Positions 1-8,422 of a stretch of 64,000 bases of DNA are shown here, one piece after another. A model generated the notes under the pieces. That model was not told the DNA's origin. It did not search any database and worked only from the letters and a program-made list of their open reading frames with translations. The stretch comes from Flavihumibacter petaseus NBRC 106054. Lineage in GTDB: Bacteria; Bacteroidota; Bacteroidia; Chitinophagales; Chitinophagaceae. The stretch covers positions 1,116,001 through 1,180,000 of the forward strand of contig NZ_BBWV01000002.1 of the NCBI RefSeq assembly GCF_000974785.1, in the 5' to 3' direction. The translations under genes were made by a program, and so were the position numbers. Every line of letters begins with the position of its first letter. Position 1 is the stretch's first letter.

Positions 1-1197
1 TTTGTTGATTTCAGCCGCCCTGTTGATCAGCGCAACAAACCAGTTGAAGTAGACGGAAAAGTTCCGGATTCTTCTGACTTCGGCAGCAATGTCTATTATA
101 AGAAATACGGGTTCTTTGCTCAGGTAACCAAAACATTCTTCAATGAAAAGCTGAAAGTGTTTGCTTCCCTGCGTTTTGACCATAACCTGGAATTCTCACC
201 AAAATTCAATCCCAGGGCGGCAGTTGTATACAGTCCGAACGAGCACCACAATTTCCGTTTTGCTGTTCAGAACGGTTATCGGTTCCCCGCGTTGTTTGAG
301 GCGCTTTCTTTCGTGAACAACGGTAACGTTCGCAGGGTGGGTGGTCTTTCCTTTATCAACGAGGGGCTTGGTTACCTGGATAACTCCTATACGCTGACTT
401 CTGTAAACAACTTCAATGCAGCAGTAAACAAAGATGTAACAGCGGGCATGACCCAGAATGACGCTGCACTGAAGAACCGTGATCTGCTTGCAGTTACTGA
501 CCTTGCTCCCACTCAACCGGAAAAGATCGTTTCTTTTGAAGCGGGTTACAAGGGCGTGTTCCAGGAAGGTCGTCTGTTTGTGGACCTTGATTTTTATCAC
601 AATACATATACAGGCTTCTTAGGCCAGGTGGAAGTTTCAGTTCCCAAGGATGGCCAGGTGGGTTCTGACGAGGCAGTCGTTGATATGCTGGCGTCCAACC
701 GTTCCAAGCAAACCCGTTACCGCGTATTCACCAATGCGAAGAATACTTACCGGAACTACGGTTCTGCACTCGCGGTTACTTACCGGTTCTACCGGAAGTT
801 TACTGTTTCCGGTAACGTCAGCTACAATAATATCAAAACCAACAAAACATCAGATGTTTTTGTAACTGCCTTCAATACGCCGAAATGGTCAACCAACCTT
901 TCCGTTGGAAACCGTGAAATAGTAAAGAACCTGGGTTTCAATGTGGTGTGGAAATGGCAGGATTCATTCCTGTGGGAAAGCCCCCTTGCAAATGGCGTTG
1001 TGCCATCATTCAGCACTATCGATGCTCAGGTTACCTACAGGATTCCGCAATGGAAAGCGACCATCAAAGTGGGCGGTTCCAACTTGTTCAATCAGCGGTA
1101 TTTCCAGTATGCTGCCGGTCCGACGATCGGAGGCCTCTACTATACAACCATCGTTCTGGACGGATTATTCTCGAAAGCCGATGGCTCAGTTAAATAA
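1..1197 (+). CDS. TonB-dependent receptor, C-terminal barrel (5' partial)
   Basis: The frame is open from the first base of the window and stops at 1195-1197, so only the last 398 codons are present. The protein is rich in alternating aromatic and polar residues, with strand-like segments such as GLYYTTIVLDGLF near the end, NLFNQRYFQYAAG before it, and R/Y/F-rich strands throughout. This is typical of the 22-strand barrel of TonB-dependent outer-membrane receptors; the plug lies outside the window. Only 18 bases separate it from the siroheme synthase/TSUP gene, and cysN follows, so it is probably the receptor of a sulfur-assimilation operon. The ligand cannot be read from the barrel; an organosulfur compound, sulfate ester or metal chelate are possibilities (inference). 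Confident for the family, weak for the substrate. Confidence 0.85.
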   Translation, partial: FVDFSRPVDQRNKPVEVDGKVPDSSDFGSNVYYKKYGFFAQVTKTFFNEKLKVFASLRFDHNLEFSPKFNPRAAVVYSPNEHHNFRFAVQNGYRFPALFEALSFVNNGNVRRVGGLSFINEGLGYLDNSYTLTSVNNFNAAVNKDVTAGMTQNDAALKNRDLLAVTDLAPTQPEKIVSFEAGYKGVFQEGRLFVDLDFYHNTYTGFLGQVEVSVPKDGQVGSDEAVVDMLASNRSKQTRYRVFTNAKNTYRNYGSALAVTYRFYRKFTVSGNVSYNNIKTNKTSDVFVTAFNTPKWSTNLSVGNREIVKNLGFNVVWKWQDSFLWESPLANGVVPSFSTIDAQVTYRIPQWKATIKVGGSNLFNQRYFQYAAGPTIGGLYYTTIVLDGLFSKADGSVK

Positions 1198-1215
1198 TAA
1201 CATTTTGTACATTGT

Positions 1216-2709
1216 ATGATGTCACCCCAACCAGCCAATAATCTTTACCCAGTTTTTCTGCAACTGAACCGCCTGAAAGTGTTGGTGGTCGGGGGCGGTC
1301 ATGTAGGAGAGGAGAAACTTAATTCCCTCTTGCTATCTTGCCCGGATGCAAATATTACCCTGGTGGCCATCACGATCAGTGATGCCATCAGGGACCTTGC
1401 TGTAAAACATCCGACACTTGTACTGCATCAAAAACCATTTGTTCCGGGAGATTTGTTTGAGATGGATGTGGTGATTGCGGCAACCAATGATGCTGAACTG
1501 AATGCAATGGTGAAGCAGTCTGCCAATGACGCGGGTGTACTGGCGAATATTGCCGATACACCTGAGCTGTGTGATTTCTACCTGGGGAGTATTGTAAACA
1601 AGGGTGACCTGAAAATTGCAATCAGCACCAATGGCAAGTCACCCACCATAGCGAAACGCCTCAAGGAACTGTTCAACGATGCCATTCCTCCTGAAATGGA
1701 TCAGGTACTGGACAATATGCAGCAGATTCGTTTACGCATGAACGGAAATTTTGCGGACAAGGTGAAAAAACTGAACGAAATCACAGGCGTGCTGGTCGCA
1801 GAAAGCAGTCCGTCGAAAGTGAGTGCGGAAAGAAAATGGAAAAAGATCGCCTCCCGGCTGGTCCTTCTGTTTACAGCAATGATCATTGGCCATGTTATCC
1901 TTTCTTCCGTTCCGCTACCACCGATCGGAGAAATCTGGGCAACAGCCAGCAGCTACGTGACGCGGGAATTCCTCTTCTTTATACTGGCCGGTTTTCTTGC
2001 GCAGCTCGTAGACGGCCTGCTTGGAATGGGATACGGCGTTACTTCTGCTACCTGTCTTATTACGGCAGGCGTAAATCCAGTTGCTGTGAGTGCAGCGATA
2101 CATACCTCGGAGATCTTCTCCGCAGGAGTGAGCGGTTACAGTCACTATCGTTTCGGTAATGTAAACAGGAAACTATTCAAACATCTCGTGATCCCGGGTG
2201 TGATCGGTGCAGTGTTAGGTGCTGCCATGCTGGTCATCCTGGGTGAACATGCCGGGAAATGGCTGATGCCGATTATTGCCCTTTATGCCATGTTCCTTGG
2301 TATCAAGATCTTCAGCCGTGCCTTCCAGATCAAACAGAATAACAGCCGGAAAATCCGCCGCGTGGGATGGCTGGCGTGGTGCGGCGGATTCCTCGATTCC
2401 TTTGGCGGCGGCGGATGGGGTCCGATTGTAACGAGCACACTGATTTCAAAAGGCAGAAGCCCCCGGTATACGATCGGTACTGTAAGCCTTACGGAGTTTT
2501 TTGTGACACTTGCCAGTGCAGCAACCTTCTTCTTTACTGCCGGTATAAGTCACCTTGCCGTGGTGATCGGGCTGCTGATGGGAGGATCCATTGCTGCACC
2601 GATATCCGCTAAACTCGCAGGAAAACTTCCTGCCAAAACCATGATGATCGGTGTGGGTGTGATTGTAATGATCTGGAGTATCAGGCTGATTGTGAAAACA
2701 TTTCTATAA
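1216..2709 (+). CDS. Fusion of precorrin-2 dehydrogenase (siroheme synthase N-terminal domain) and TSUP/TauE-SafE transporter
   Basis: 497 aa in two parts. Residues about 15-200 resemble the CysG/Met8 N-terminal domain, which oxidises precorrin-2 to sirohydrochlorin and inserts Fe: NAD-binding glycine motif VLVVGGGHVGEEK, then VVIAATNDAELNAMV, ANIADTPELCDFYLGS and ISTNGKSPTIAKRLKE. A hydrophobic helix follows at about 212-235, then a TauE/SafE (TSUP) permease from about 250 to the end with several membrane segments and the family pattern FLAQLVDGLLGMGYG and GWLAWCGGFLDSFGGGGWG. TSUP proteins move sulfite, sulfate or organosulfonates. The fusion joins siroheme supply for sulfite reductase to sulfur-anion transport; cysN follows by 16 bases. 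The frame is continuous. Two adjacent ATGs (1216, 1219) can serve as start. Direction of transport is not evident. Confidence 0.9.
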   Translation: MMSPQPANNLYPVFLQLNRLKVLVVGGGHVGEEKLNSLLLSCPDANITLVAITISDAIRDLAVKHPTLVLHQKPFVPGDLFEMDVVIAATNDAELNAMVKQSANDAGVLANIADTPELCDFYLGSIVNKGDLKIAISTNGKSPTIAKRLKELFNDAIPPEMDQVLDNMQQIRLRMNGNFADKVKKLNEITGVLVAESSPSKVSAERKWKKIASRLVLLFTAMIIGHVILSSVPLPPIGEIWATASSYVTREFLFFILAGFLAQLVDGLLGMGYGVTSATCLITAGVNPVAVSAAIHTSEIFSAGVSGYSHYRFGNVNRKLFKHLVIPGVIGAVLGAAMLVILGEHAGKWLMPIIALYAMFLGIKIFSRAFQIKQNNSRKIRRVGWLAWCGGFLDSFGGGGWGPIVTSTLISKGRSPRYTIGTVSLTEFFVTLASAATFFFTAGISHLAVVIGLLMGGSIAAPISAKLAGKLPAKTMMIGVGVIVMIWSIRLIVKTFL

Positions 2710-2725
2710 TGATTAATTTTGACTA

Positions 2726-3973
2726 ATGGATATTGTAAGAATTGCGACTGCCGGAAGTGTGGATGACGGCAAAAGTACCCTGATCGGAAGACTGCTGTAT
2801 GAAACAAACAGCATTACGCAGGATAAGCTGGAGGCCATTGAAAAGGCAAGTAAAAGGCGCGGGGTGGATTACACCGATCTTTCCCTGCTGACCGATGGCC
2901 TGATTGCTGAAAGGGAGCAGGGCATCACGATTGACGTGGCCCATATCTACTTTTCGACGCCCGCCAGGAAGTACATCATTGCTGATACGCCGGGCCACTT
3001 TGAGTACACCAGGAATATGATCACAGGAGCGAGTAATGCACAGGTGGCCATAATCCTGATAGATGCCCGTAATGGTATAGTAGAGCAAACACACCGGCAC
3101 TTTTACATTACCCAGTTGCTGCGGATCCCCTATGTGATCGTATGCATCAACAAAATGGACCTGGTCAATTACTCAGAGAGCCAGTTCAACCAGGTGAAAC
3201 AACAGTTCAATGAGCTCTTTTCAAAAGCGAATTACCGCGAACAGCAATTGGAATTCATTCCGGCTTCATCGCTGTACGGCGATAACATTTCCCGGCGTTC
3301 AGAACAGATGTCGTGGTACAAAGGGCCGTCTATCCTGGAGTTCCTGGAAAACATTACCTGGCATGAACAGGAAACCCAGTTTCCTGCACGTTTTCCGGTG
3401 CAGTATGTCATTCGTCCGAAATCTGACCAGTGGCATGATTTCCGTGGATTTGCGGGTAAACTGACCAGTGGCGTCCTGAAGAAAGGAGATGAGGTAGTGG
3501 CACTGCCTTCACAACGGTCATCTGTAATCGAAAAGATCTTCCGTTTTGAAGAGGAGATCGATCTTGCAGAAGCCGGTGACAGTGTGGTGGTTACCCTGAA
3601 AGATGAAATAGATATCAGCCGTGGCGACATGATCGTGAAAAAAGATCAGGTTCCTGCCGGTCTGAAAGAGATCTCAGCCAGGATTTGCTGGCTGGATCAT
3701 GCGCCGCTGAAAGCCGGTAAAAACTACCTGCTGCAGCATGGCAGCAATCGCGTAAAGGCAAAAGTTACCAATCTGTTCAGCAGCATAAATGTGATCGATT
3801 ATCAGAATATCGAGGGCGTGGAAGAGATCGGATTGAATGAAATTGGCTATATCACCCTCAAAACAGCGCGTCCGGTGAATGCGGATAATTACGCCGCCAA
3901 CAAGTTGAACGGTACGTTTATCCTGATCGATGAGGGATCCAACAATACAGTAGGCGTAGGGTTCATCGGCTGA
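2726..3973 (+). CDS. cysN: Sulfate adenylyltransferase subunit 1 (GTPase subunit)
   Basis: 415 aa. With CysD it forms ATP sulfurylase, which makes adenosine 5'-phosphosulfate from sulfate and ATP, driven by GTP hydrolysis. GTPase motifs are complete: P-loop AGSVDDGKST (about residues 9-18), switch I around REQGITIDVAH, DTPGHFEYTRN, NKMDLV, and the G5 region around PASSLYGDN. EF-Tu-like domains 2 and 3 follow (FRGFAGKLTSGVLKKGDEV; NEIGYITLKTARPV). There is no C-terminal APS-kinase domain. cysD is not in the window; it may lie upstream or elsewhere. The gene follows the siroheme/TSUP fusion by 16 bases and ends just before a strong terminator, so it closes the operon. Confidence 0.95.
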   Translation: MDIVRIATAGSVDDGKSTLIGRLLYETNSITQDKLEAIEKASKRRGVDYTDLSLLTDGLIAEREQGITIDVAHIYFSTPARKYIIADTPGHFEYTRNMITGASNAQVAIILIDARNGIVEQTHRHFYITQLLRIPYVIVCINKMDLVNYSESQFNQVKQQFNELFSKANYREQQLEFIPASSLYGDNISRRSEQMSWYKGPSILEFLENITWHEQETQFPARFPVQYVIRPKSDQWHDFRGFAGKLTSGVLKKGDEVVALPSQRSSVIEKIFRFEEEIDLAEAGDSVVVTLKDEIDISRGDMIVKKDQVPAGLKEISARICWLDHAPLKAGKNYLLQHGSNRVKAKVTNLFSSINVIDYQNIEGVEEIGLNEIGYITLKTARPVNADNYAANKLNGTFILIDEGSNNTVGVGFIG

Positions 3974-4000
3974 TTCGGTCATTGTGGAACACATTCCTTA

Positions 4001-4029
4001 AGCCGCACCAGGTCAGGTGCGGCTTTTTG
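4001..4029 (+). terminator. Rho-independent terminator after cysN
   Basis: A perfect 9-bp GC-rich stem (AGCCGCACC at 4001-4009, GGTGCGGCT at 4016-4024) with a 6-base loop is followed by a T run. It lies 27 bases after the cysN stop and immediately before the ftsE promoter box. Confidence 0.9.
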
Positions 4030-4042
4030 TTGCAATAACCCT

Positions 4043-4050
4043 TACATTTG
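4043..4050 (+). promoter_or_regulatory. -7 promoter box TACATTTG for ftsE
   Basis: Exact match to the Bacteroidota -7 consensus TAnnTTTG; TTG-containing sequence in the terminator T run (about 4024-4032) lies at a suitable distance for the -33 element. The box ends 5 bases before the chosen ATG at 4056, which implies a nearly or fully leaderless mRNA. Confidence 0.7.
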
Positions 4051-4055
4051 TTTTC

Positions 4056-4745
4056 ATGGCAGAAAAGATCATCGAACTGAACAACGTCAATATATACCAG
4101 GGTGACAACCTCATCCTTCAGGATGTGAACATTGTGATCAACCGGGGCGAATTTGTTTACCTGGTAGGCAAGACGGGTACAGGTAAATCCAGCCTGTTAA
4201 AGACTTTGTATGGGGACCTTACCCTGAAAGAGGGTAGCGGAACAGTCGTGGGCTTTAATCTGAAGGAAATGGACTGGAAAAAAGTCCCCTTCCTGAGGCG
4301 GAATCTTGGTGTGGTATTTCAGGATTTTCAGTTGCTGACAGACCGCAATGTGAATGACAACCTCAAATTCGTGTTGCGGGCAACCGGCTGGAAAGACGAT
4401 AAGCTGATGAACGAAAAAATTGCAGATGTGCTCGAGAAAGTCGGGCTGAAATCAAAAGGTTTCAAGATGCCTTTCGAAATGAGTGGCGGGGAGCAGCAAA
4501 GGGTGGATATTGCGAGGGCACTATTGAATTCGCCAAAACTTATCCTGGCCGACGAACCGACAGGAAACCTGGATCCTGAAACTTCCGACGAGATCATGCA
4601 ATTGCTTTTCCATATTTGCCGTGACTATGGCACTTCCATAGTGATGGCTACCCACGATTATATTGTTATCAATAAATATCCGGCGCGGACCTTGCGCACA
4701 GAAAGGGGCAGGGTGGAAGACAATGCAACAGTCTCCATGCAATAG
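4056..4745 (+). CDS. ftsE: FtsE-like cell-division ABC transporter ATPase
   Basis: 229 aa from ATG 4056; an upstream in-frame start at 4017 lies inside the terminator and before the promoter box and is rejected. A single ABC ATPase domain: Walker [11 protein letters not shown]-loop VFQDFQLL, signature [15 protein letters not shown], Walker [13 protein letters not shown], and the switch His in ATHD. The short length and the [12 protein letters not shown] region fit FtsE, which with FtsX controls peptidoglycan hydrolases at the divisome. No ftsX is adjacent; Bacteroidota often have the two apart. The alternative is another LolD/MacB-type exporter ATPase. It converges with the downstream glycosyltransferase gene across a 7-base gap. 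Confidence 0.85.
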   Translation: MAEKIIELNNVNIYQGDNLILQDVNIVINRGEFVYLVGKTGTGKSSLLKTLYGDLTLKEGSGTVVGFNLKEMDWKKVPFLRRNLGVVFQDFQLLTDRNVNDNLKFVLRATGWKDDKLMNEKIADVLEKVGLKSKGFKMPFEMSGGEQQRVDIARALLNSPKLILADEPTGNLDPETSDEIMQLLFHICRDYGTSIVMATHDYIVINKYPARTLRTERGRVEDNATVSMQ

Positions 4746-4752
4746 GTGTGGA

Positions 4753-5877
4753 TCAGGAACGGATAACGTCTAGCAGATTGCCGGCTGTTACCGAATTGTT
4801 GAAATGGGCCTCCAGTATCTTTCGGCGGAGCCGGATCTCTTCTTCTCCGAACGGCATATGATATAATTGCATCACTACGCGCTGTATGGCAGCCGGTGTT
4901 TCCGCAATATGACAAAGTGGCCCCAGTGGTGTGCCTTCAATTGCAGCATCATTTACAACGCAGTGCCGTCCGTTGAATAAGGCATTCAGCAGTTTCAGTT
5001 TAACGCCGGTCTCATTAAAGGAGGGAAGGATATTGATCTGTGCCTTACTGATAAGGTCTTTCAATTCGCGTTCTTCCGGGTCGGCAATCAGGCAGGTATG
5101 GCATCCCTGATGCGCGATCCGCTCCAGCCTCGAGGAAGGGTTTTTGCCAGCAACAACAAAAGGAAGCTTCATTTTTACAAACACTTCTTCCAGCAACCAT
5201 TCCGCCGCTTTTTCATTTTCGGCAACGCCAAGATTACCATGGTACAGGCAGAATGAACCCAGTCCTTCCGCCGGTTTCAGGTCCTGGTGCGGTACAAAGA
5301 CGGGTAATGTTTTTACAAACTTACCGCCGAGAACCTCCCGGTAGTAACGTGTATCCCTATCCGAAAGGGTAAGGATCTTCACGCGGCTTGCTACCATAGC
5401 CTCATATTTCTCGAGCAGGCGGCTTTCATTGAAATAGAAAGCCTTTTTCATTAATGACCGTTCATGACGGTACAGGTGTTTGTAATAGCAATGTTCTACA
5501 TTAAACAGCCGCAGGGTAATGTTTCGGTTGTCGAACCGTTTATCCTGAAGCAGGTAACTGCAATGAATTCCTTCCAGGAGTATGGGGTGGTCATCAGCTG
5601 CAAGACGGTCAAGCAATTCAGGATTGGACCGCGAACTGACGATATAGGGTAACTGAAAAGAAAATCCTTTATGACCTTCCTGCCGGCGGTAATAAAACAC
5701 TTCGCGGCAAAACTGGTTGAGTATGGGCTGCTCACCACGGCCGTATTCAAAGCAATGGAGAATGATTTCTACCCCTGCAGCATGAAGGGACTGCAAGGTG
5801 CAGAATATATCGATCACGCCACCATAATCAAGTGGATAGGGCACATCGTGGGATACTATATGTAGGCATTTGTTCAC
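4753..5877 (-). CDS. Glycosyltransferase, GT-B fold
   Basis: 374 aa. The N-terminus HIVSHDVPYPLDYGGVIDI is typical of GT-B enzymes that start with a hydrophobic strand and a Gly-rich loop. The C-terminal half has a strand-turn region (FCLYHGNLGVAENEKAAEW) and a donor-site region NETGVKLKLLNALFNGRHCVV resembling the E...K/E pattern of GT4-like enzymes. No signal peptide, so it is likely a cytoplasmic or membrane-face enzyme transferring a sugar to a lipid-linked or surface glycan. Its start overlaps the stop of the preceding glycosyltransferase by four bases (ATGA), indicating translational coupling in a three-gene minus-strand operon. Substrate unknown. Confidence 0.8.
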   Translation of the reverse strand: MNKCLHIVSHDVPYPLDYGGVIDIFCTLQSLHAAGVEIILHCFEYGRGEQPILNQFCREVFYYRRQEGHKGFSFQLPYIVSSRSNPELLDRLAADDHPILLEGIHCSYLLQDKRFDNRNITLRLFNVEHCYYKHLYRHERSLMKKAFYFNESRLLEKYEAMVASRVKILTLSDRDTRYYREVLGGKFVKTLPVFVPHQDLKPAEGLGSFCLYHGNLGVAENEKAAEWLLEEVFVKMKLPFVVAGKNPSSRLERIAHQGCHTCLIADPEERELKDLISKAQINILPSFNETGVKLKLLNALFNGRHCVVNDAAIEGTPLGPLCHIAETPAAIQRVVMQLYHMPFGEEEIRLRRKILEAHFNNSVTAGNLLDVIRS

Positions 5878-6986
5878 TTATCCGATATTTTTTGATAAAC
5901 AGCCAATAAGTGTTTCTCTTCATTTTCCCAGCAGTACGTTTTGGAGGCATGGCGGCAATTTTCCGTCAATTGCTCATATACAACAGTATCTTCCAGCAAA
6001 TGGTTGAGCGCACGGGCAATTTCAGCAGACCTGGTACTGCCAAGCAGAATGCCCACCGGTTGCTCCTGCTGCACCCGCTGGTACTCGGGAAAATTCATGG
6101 TTACCTGGGGTATTCCTGCCTGGATGTAATCAAAGAACTTATTGGCAAGTGAATACAGCTGATTCAGCCCCTCAGGCTCAACCAGGTTGATGCCGGCCCA
6201 ATAATAAGGAGTTAGTTTTCTTAAAGTCTCCGGTGGAACAGGCTCATGGAAAAAGACCTTGTGCTGAAGGCCAAGCGACCGGCAAAGGGCTTTACATGCA
6301 TCCAGCCTGTTGCCGGAACCATAGAGATCAAGTTCGGCGGGAACGGTCAGCATCGCTTCGAGAAGTTGTTCAATACCTCTGCCTTCATTGATCGCACCCT
6401 GGTACAGAAAACGTTTTTTTCGTTGAGTAACCGGCACCTCATTTTTGTTCCTGAAAGGCAGGTTCCTGATCACAGTATACCTGACGCCATACCTGTTTTC
6501 AAAGGCCTCTGCTATACTTTGGCTTACCGTATACCCCAGCGGAAACCTTTGCAGGGAAAATGATTCTATTCGTTGCCATATTTTCTGGATTGCCGGACGC
6601 CTGACCACTTCCTTCAATTCGCTGAAATATTCATGCGCGTCATAAACACGTACAATGTTTTTCCATTTACTGTTGATATATACAGGAAGGATGGTGTCAA
6701 GGTCAATTGCACAGATGATGTCTGTTTTGCGGAAGAGCAGCCACCAGAAAAGCCGGATATTGAATTCAGCATAACTCAGCGGGCCTTTCCGTAACCAGGA
6801 GTTTAGTCTGAATGCAGGGTAGGGCAGTTCAGGGAGCGGTAAGCGAGTCATGGTACGACCTACCAGTACTACCTTGTAACCATTCGAAGCAAGAGTGCCG
6901 CAGATGCGTTGCATCCGTTGATCGGTGGAAGGATCATTGTTAATGGTAAAAATGATCCGCTTAGCTGCCACGGTATATTGCTTCAA
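5874..6986 (-). CDS. Glycosyltransferase family 4-like protein
   Basis: 370 aa. The start of the Rossmann half (KRIIFTINNDPSTDQRMQRI) matches the NDP-sugar glycosyltransferase group found in polysaccharide loci of Bacteroidota. The C-terminal half has FLYQGAINEGRGIEQLLEAM, a common GT4 strand-loop, and the donor-binding region EPEGLNQLYSLANKFFDYI followed by AGIPQV. No membrane segments beyond hydrophobic core helices. It overlaps the upstream oxidoreductase by 26 bases and the downstream glycosyltransferase by 4 bases. The three genes probably make or attach an unusual sugar on a surface polysaccharide or lipid; the acceptor cannot be deduced. Confidence 0.85.
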   Translation of the reverse strand: MKQYTVAAKRIIFTINNDPSTDQRMQRICGTLASNGYKVVLVGRTMTRLPLPELPYPAFRLNSWLRKGPLSYAEFNIRLFWWLLFRKTDIICAIDLDTILPVYINSKWKNIVRVYDAHEYFSELKEVVRRPAIQKIWQRIESFSLQRFPLGYTVSQSIAEAFENRYGVRYTVIRNLPFRNKNEVPVTQRKKRFLYQGAINEGRGIEQLLEAMLTVPAELDLYGSGNRLDACKALCRSLGLQHKVFFHEPVPPETLRKLTPYYWAGINLVEPEGLNQLYSLANKFFDYIQAGIPQVTMNFPEYQRVQQEQPVGILLGSTRSAEIARALNHLLEDTVVYEQLTENCRHASKTYCWENEEKHLLAVYQKISDK

Positions 6987-7941
6987 TCAGTTCAATGGAA
7001 GAAAGTCCGTCCTGCGGGCCGGGTAGCCGGTGCGAATGGCCGGAGAGCGCCAGGAGTAATTCGTCGTAAACTTCTGCATGATGGCCGGGGAGGGTATTTC
7101 CTGGCAATCCGGTTTTAGAAATGCCGGTGGAATTGTCTTCAATCTCCAGCCAATCGAGTTCCTGCATATGCGTTCCGCCCAACCGGAGCGTAGCTTTTTC
7201 GAGAACAAGCAGGAGGGAGGCTTCCATGTTGCGGTTGGTTGCATTGACCGTCCAGTGCAGGCTGCCAATTGTTCCTGCGGTGTTTTCCAGCAGGGCGATT
7301 CCACTGTCCTCTCCCTGAATCCAGGGCTGGTGCAATTCATTCTTCATCGACACAGCGGTAGGCTTCAGATTTGGAACAAAACAGCATAGGGCATCCAGAT
7401 AATGGCTGAACTGGGTATACAGGATGCCGCCATCCAGTTCACGCGACCCTCTCCAGCTGCTTTGCCGGTAATAATCCGCCGGCCGGTTCCAGCAGGCATT
7501 CAGCTGAAAACTCAGCACCCTTCCCCAGGCTCCCTGCCTTATCTTTGCCAGGATTTGTTGCAGAATGGGGTGAAATCTGGCAGAAAGAACCAGGAAAACC
7601 TGTCTTGCTGATTGCCGGGACAACTCCGTCAAAACAGCAACTTCGCTGCTCCTGAGGCAAAATGGTTTCTCACAAAGCACATGCAGCCCTTTGGCAAGCG
7701 CAAGTCTCACATGGTGGAAATGAAGACCATTAGGGCTGCAGATTACAGCAATATCGGCTGTTGCCTGTTCTAGCATAACCGAAGGATCGGCAAATCCCGG
7801 AACAGGAAATATTTGGGTAAAATCGGCGAGTATACCGGAATCGGGGTCGGCTACTGCTACGAGAATTCCGGTACGCCGGATCTGTTCGGCATGCCGTCTG
7901 GCAATTCTGCCGGCACCAATGAGCACAAATCGAATGGGCAT
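6961..7941 (-). CDS. Gfo/Idh/MocA family NAD(P)-dependent oxidoreductase
   Basis: 326 aa from ATG 7941; a TTG four codons upstream is possible but less likely. The N-terminal Rossmann motif is RFVLIGAGRIARRHAEQI, followed by VAVADPD and the family motif CEKPFCL, whose Lys is the usual catalytic or substrate-contact residue. The C-terminal alpha/beta domain has LDGGILYTQFSHYLDAL, carrying the conserved GG and H. Such enzymes oxidise or reduce sugar hydroxyls, often in nucleotide-sugar synthesis. As first gene of an operon with two glycosyltransferases, it likely supplies a modified sugar donor (inference). It is divergent from rpsO. Confidence 0.9.
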   Translation of the reverse strand: MPIRFVLIGAGRIARRHAEQIRRTGILVAVADPDSGILADFTQIFPVPGFADPSVMLEQATADIAVICSPNGLHFHHVRLALAKGLHVLCEKPFCLRSSEVAVLTELSRQSARQVFLVLSARFHPILQQILAKIRQGAWGRVLSFQLNACWNRPADYYRQSSWRGSRELDGGILYTQFSHYLDALCCFVPNLKPTAVSMKNELHQPWIQGEDSGIALLENTAGTIGSLHWTVNATNRNMEASLLLVLEKATLRLGGTHMQELDWLEIEDNSTGISKTGLPGNTLPGHHAEVYDELLLALSGHSHRLPGPQDGLSSIELIEAIYRGS

Positions 7942-7999
7942 AAGCGGCGGCAAAATCCAAAAAAAACATCAATTTTCAACGTATTTCCCGGATTTTCCA

Positions 8000-8007
8000 T
8001 AACTTTG
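8000..8007 (+). promoter_or_regulatory. -7 promoter box TAACTTTG for rpsO
   Basis: Exact TAnnTTTG match 48 bases before the rpsO start, in the intergenic region divergent from the oxidoreductase operon. Confidence 0.7.
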
Positions 8008-8055
8008 CCGCCAATTTAAGCAGATATAACAATTGGATGTTTCGTAAAAAAAGAA

Positions 8056-8331
8056 ATGATGTCTTATTTAACTAAAGAAAAAAAATCTTCCATTTTCACC
8101 GAGTTTGGTGGCAATGCGGCAAATACTGGCTCCATTGAAGGACAGATTGCTTTGTTGACTGAACGGATCAGCGCAATTTCCAAGCACCTCCAGGCCAACA
8201 AAAAGGATTTCTCCACCCACCGCGGTCTGATGCAGCTCGTAGGTAAGCGCAAACGCCTGCTGACTTACATGAGCAAACACAACCTGACCGGCTACCGGCA
8301 GCTGATTGAGAAATTAGGCATTCGGAAATAA
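8056..8331 (+). CDS. rpsO: 30S ribosomal protein S15
   Basis: 91 aa, the usual length. It has the S15 helices and conserved segments: NTGSIEGQIALLTERI, HLQANKKDFSTHRGL, LVGKRKRLLTYM and YRQLIEKLGIRK at the end. S15 binds 16S rRNA in the central domain and bridges to the 50S subunit. Two tandem ATGs (8056, 8059) exist; either may be used. The upstream context is A-rich rather than a Shine-Dalgarno, as is usual in this phylum. It sits upstream of pnp, a conserved pairing, but a strong terminator separates them, so most transcripts should end between the two. Confidence 0.98.
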   Translation: MMSYLTKEKKSSIFTEFGGNAANTGSIEGQIALLTERISAISKHLQANKKDFSTHRGLMQLVGKRKRLLTYMSKHNLTGYRQLIEKLGIRK

Positions 8332-8350
8332 CCGAAATAATGATATATAA

Positions 8351-8391
8351 AACTATTCCCAACTGATATGAAAAGTTGGGAATAGTTTTTT
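8351..8391 (+). terminator. Strong terminator between rpsO and pnp
   Basis: Perfect 14-bp inverted repeat (AACTATTCCCAACT at 8351-8364 and its complement at 8374-8387) with a 9-base loop and T-rich tail. In other bacteria the rpsO-pnp interval carries a processing stem; this one could serve both roles. Confidence 0.85.
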
Positions 8392-8422
8392 GCGCGTTAA
8401 TATATAAATCATAGTAGAACCT

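Noticed and set aside
4017-4055. Upstream start for ftsE
   Set aside because: It lies within the cysN terminator and before the promoter box.
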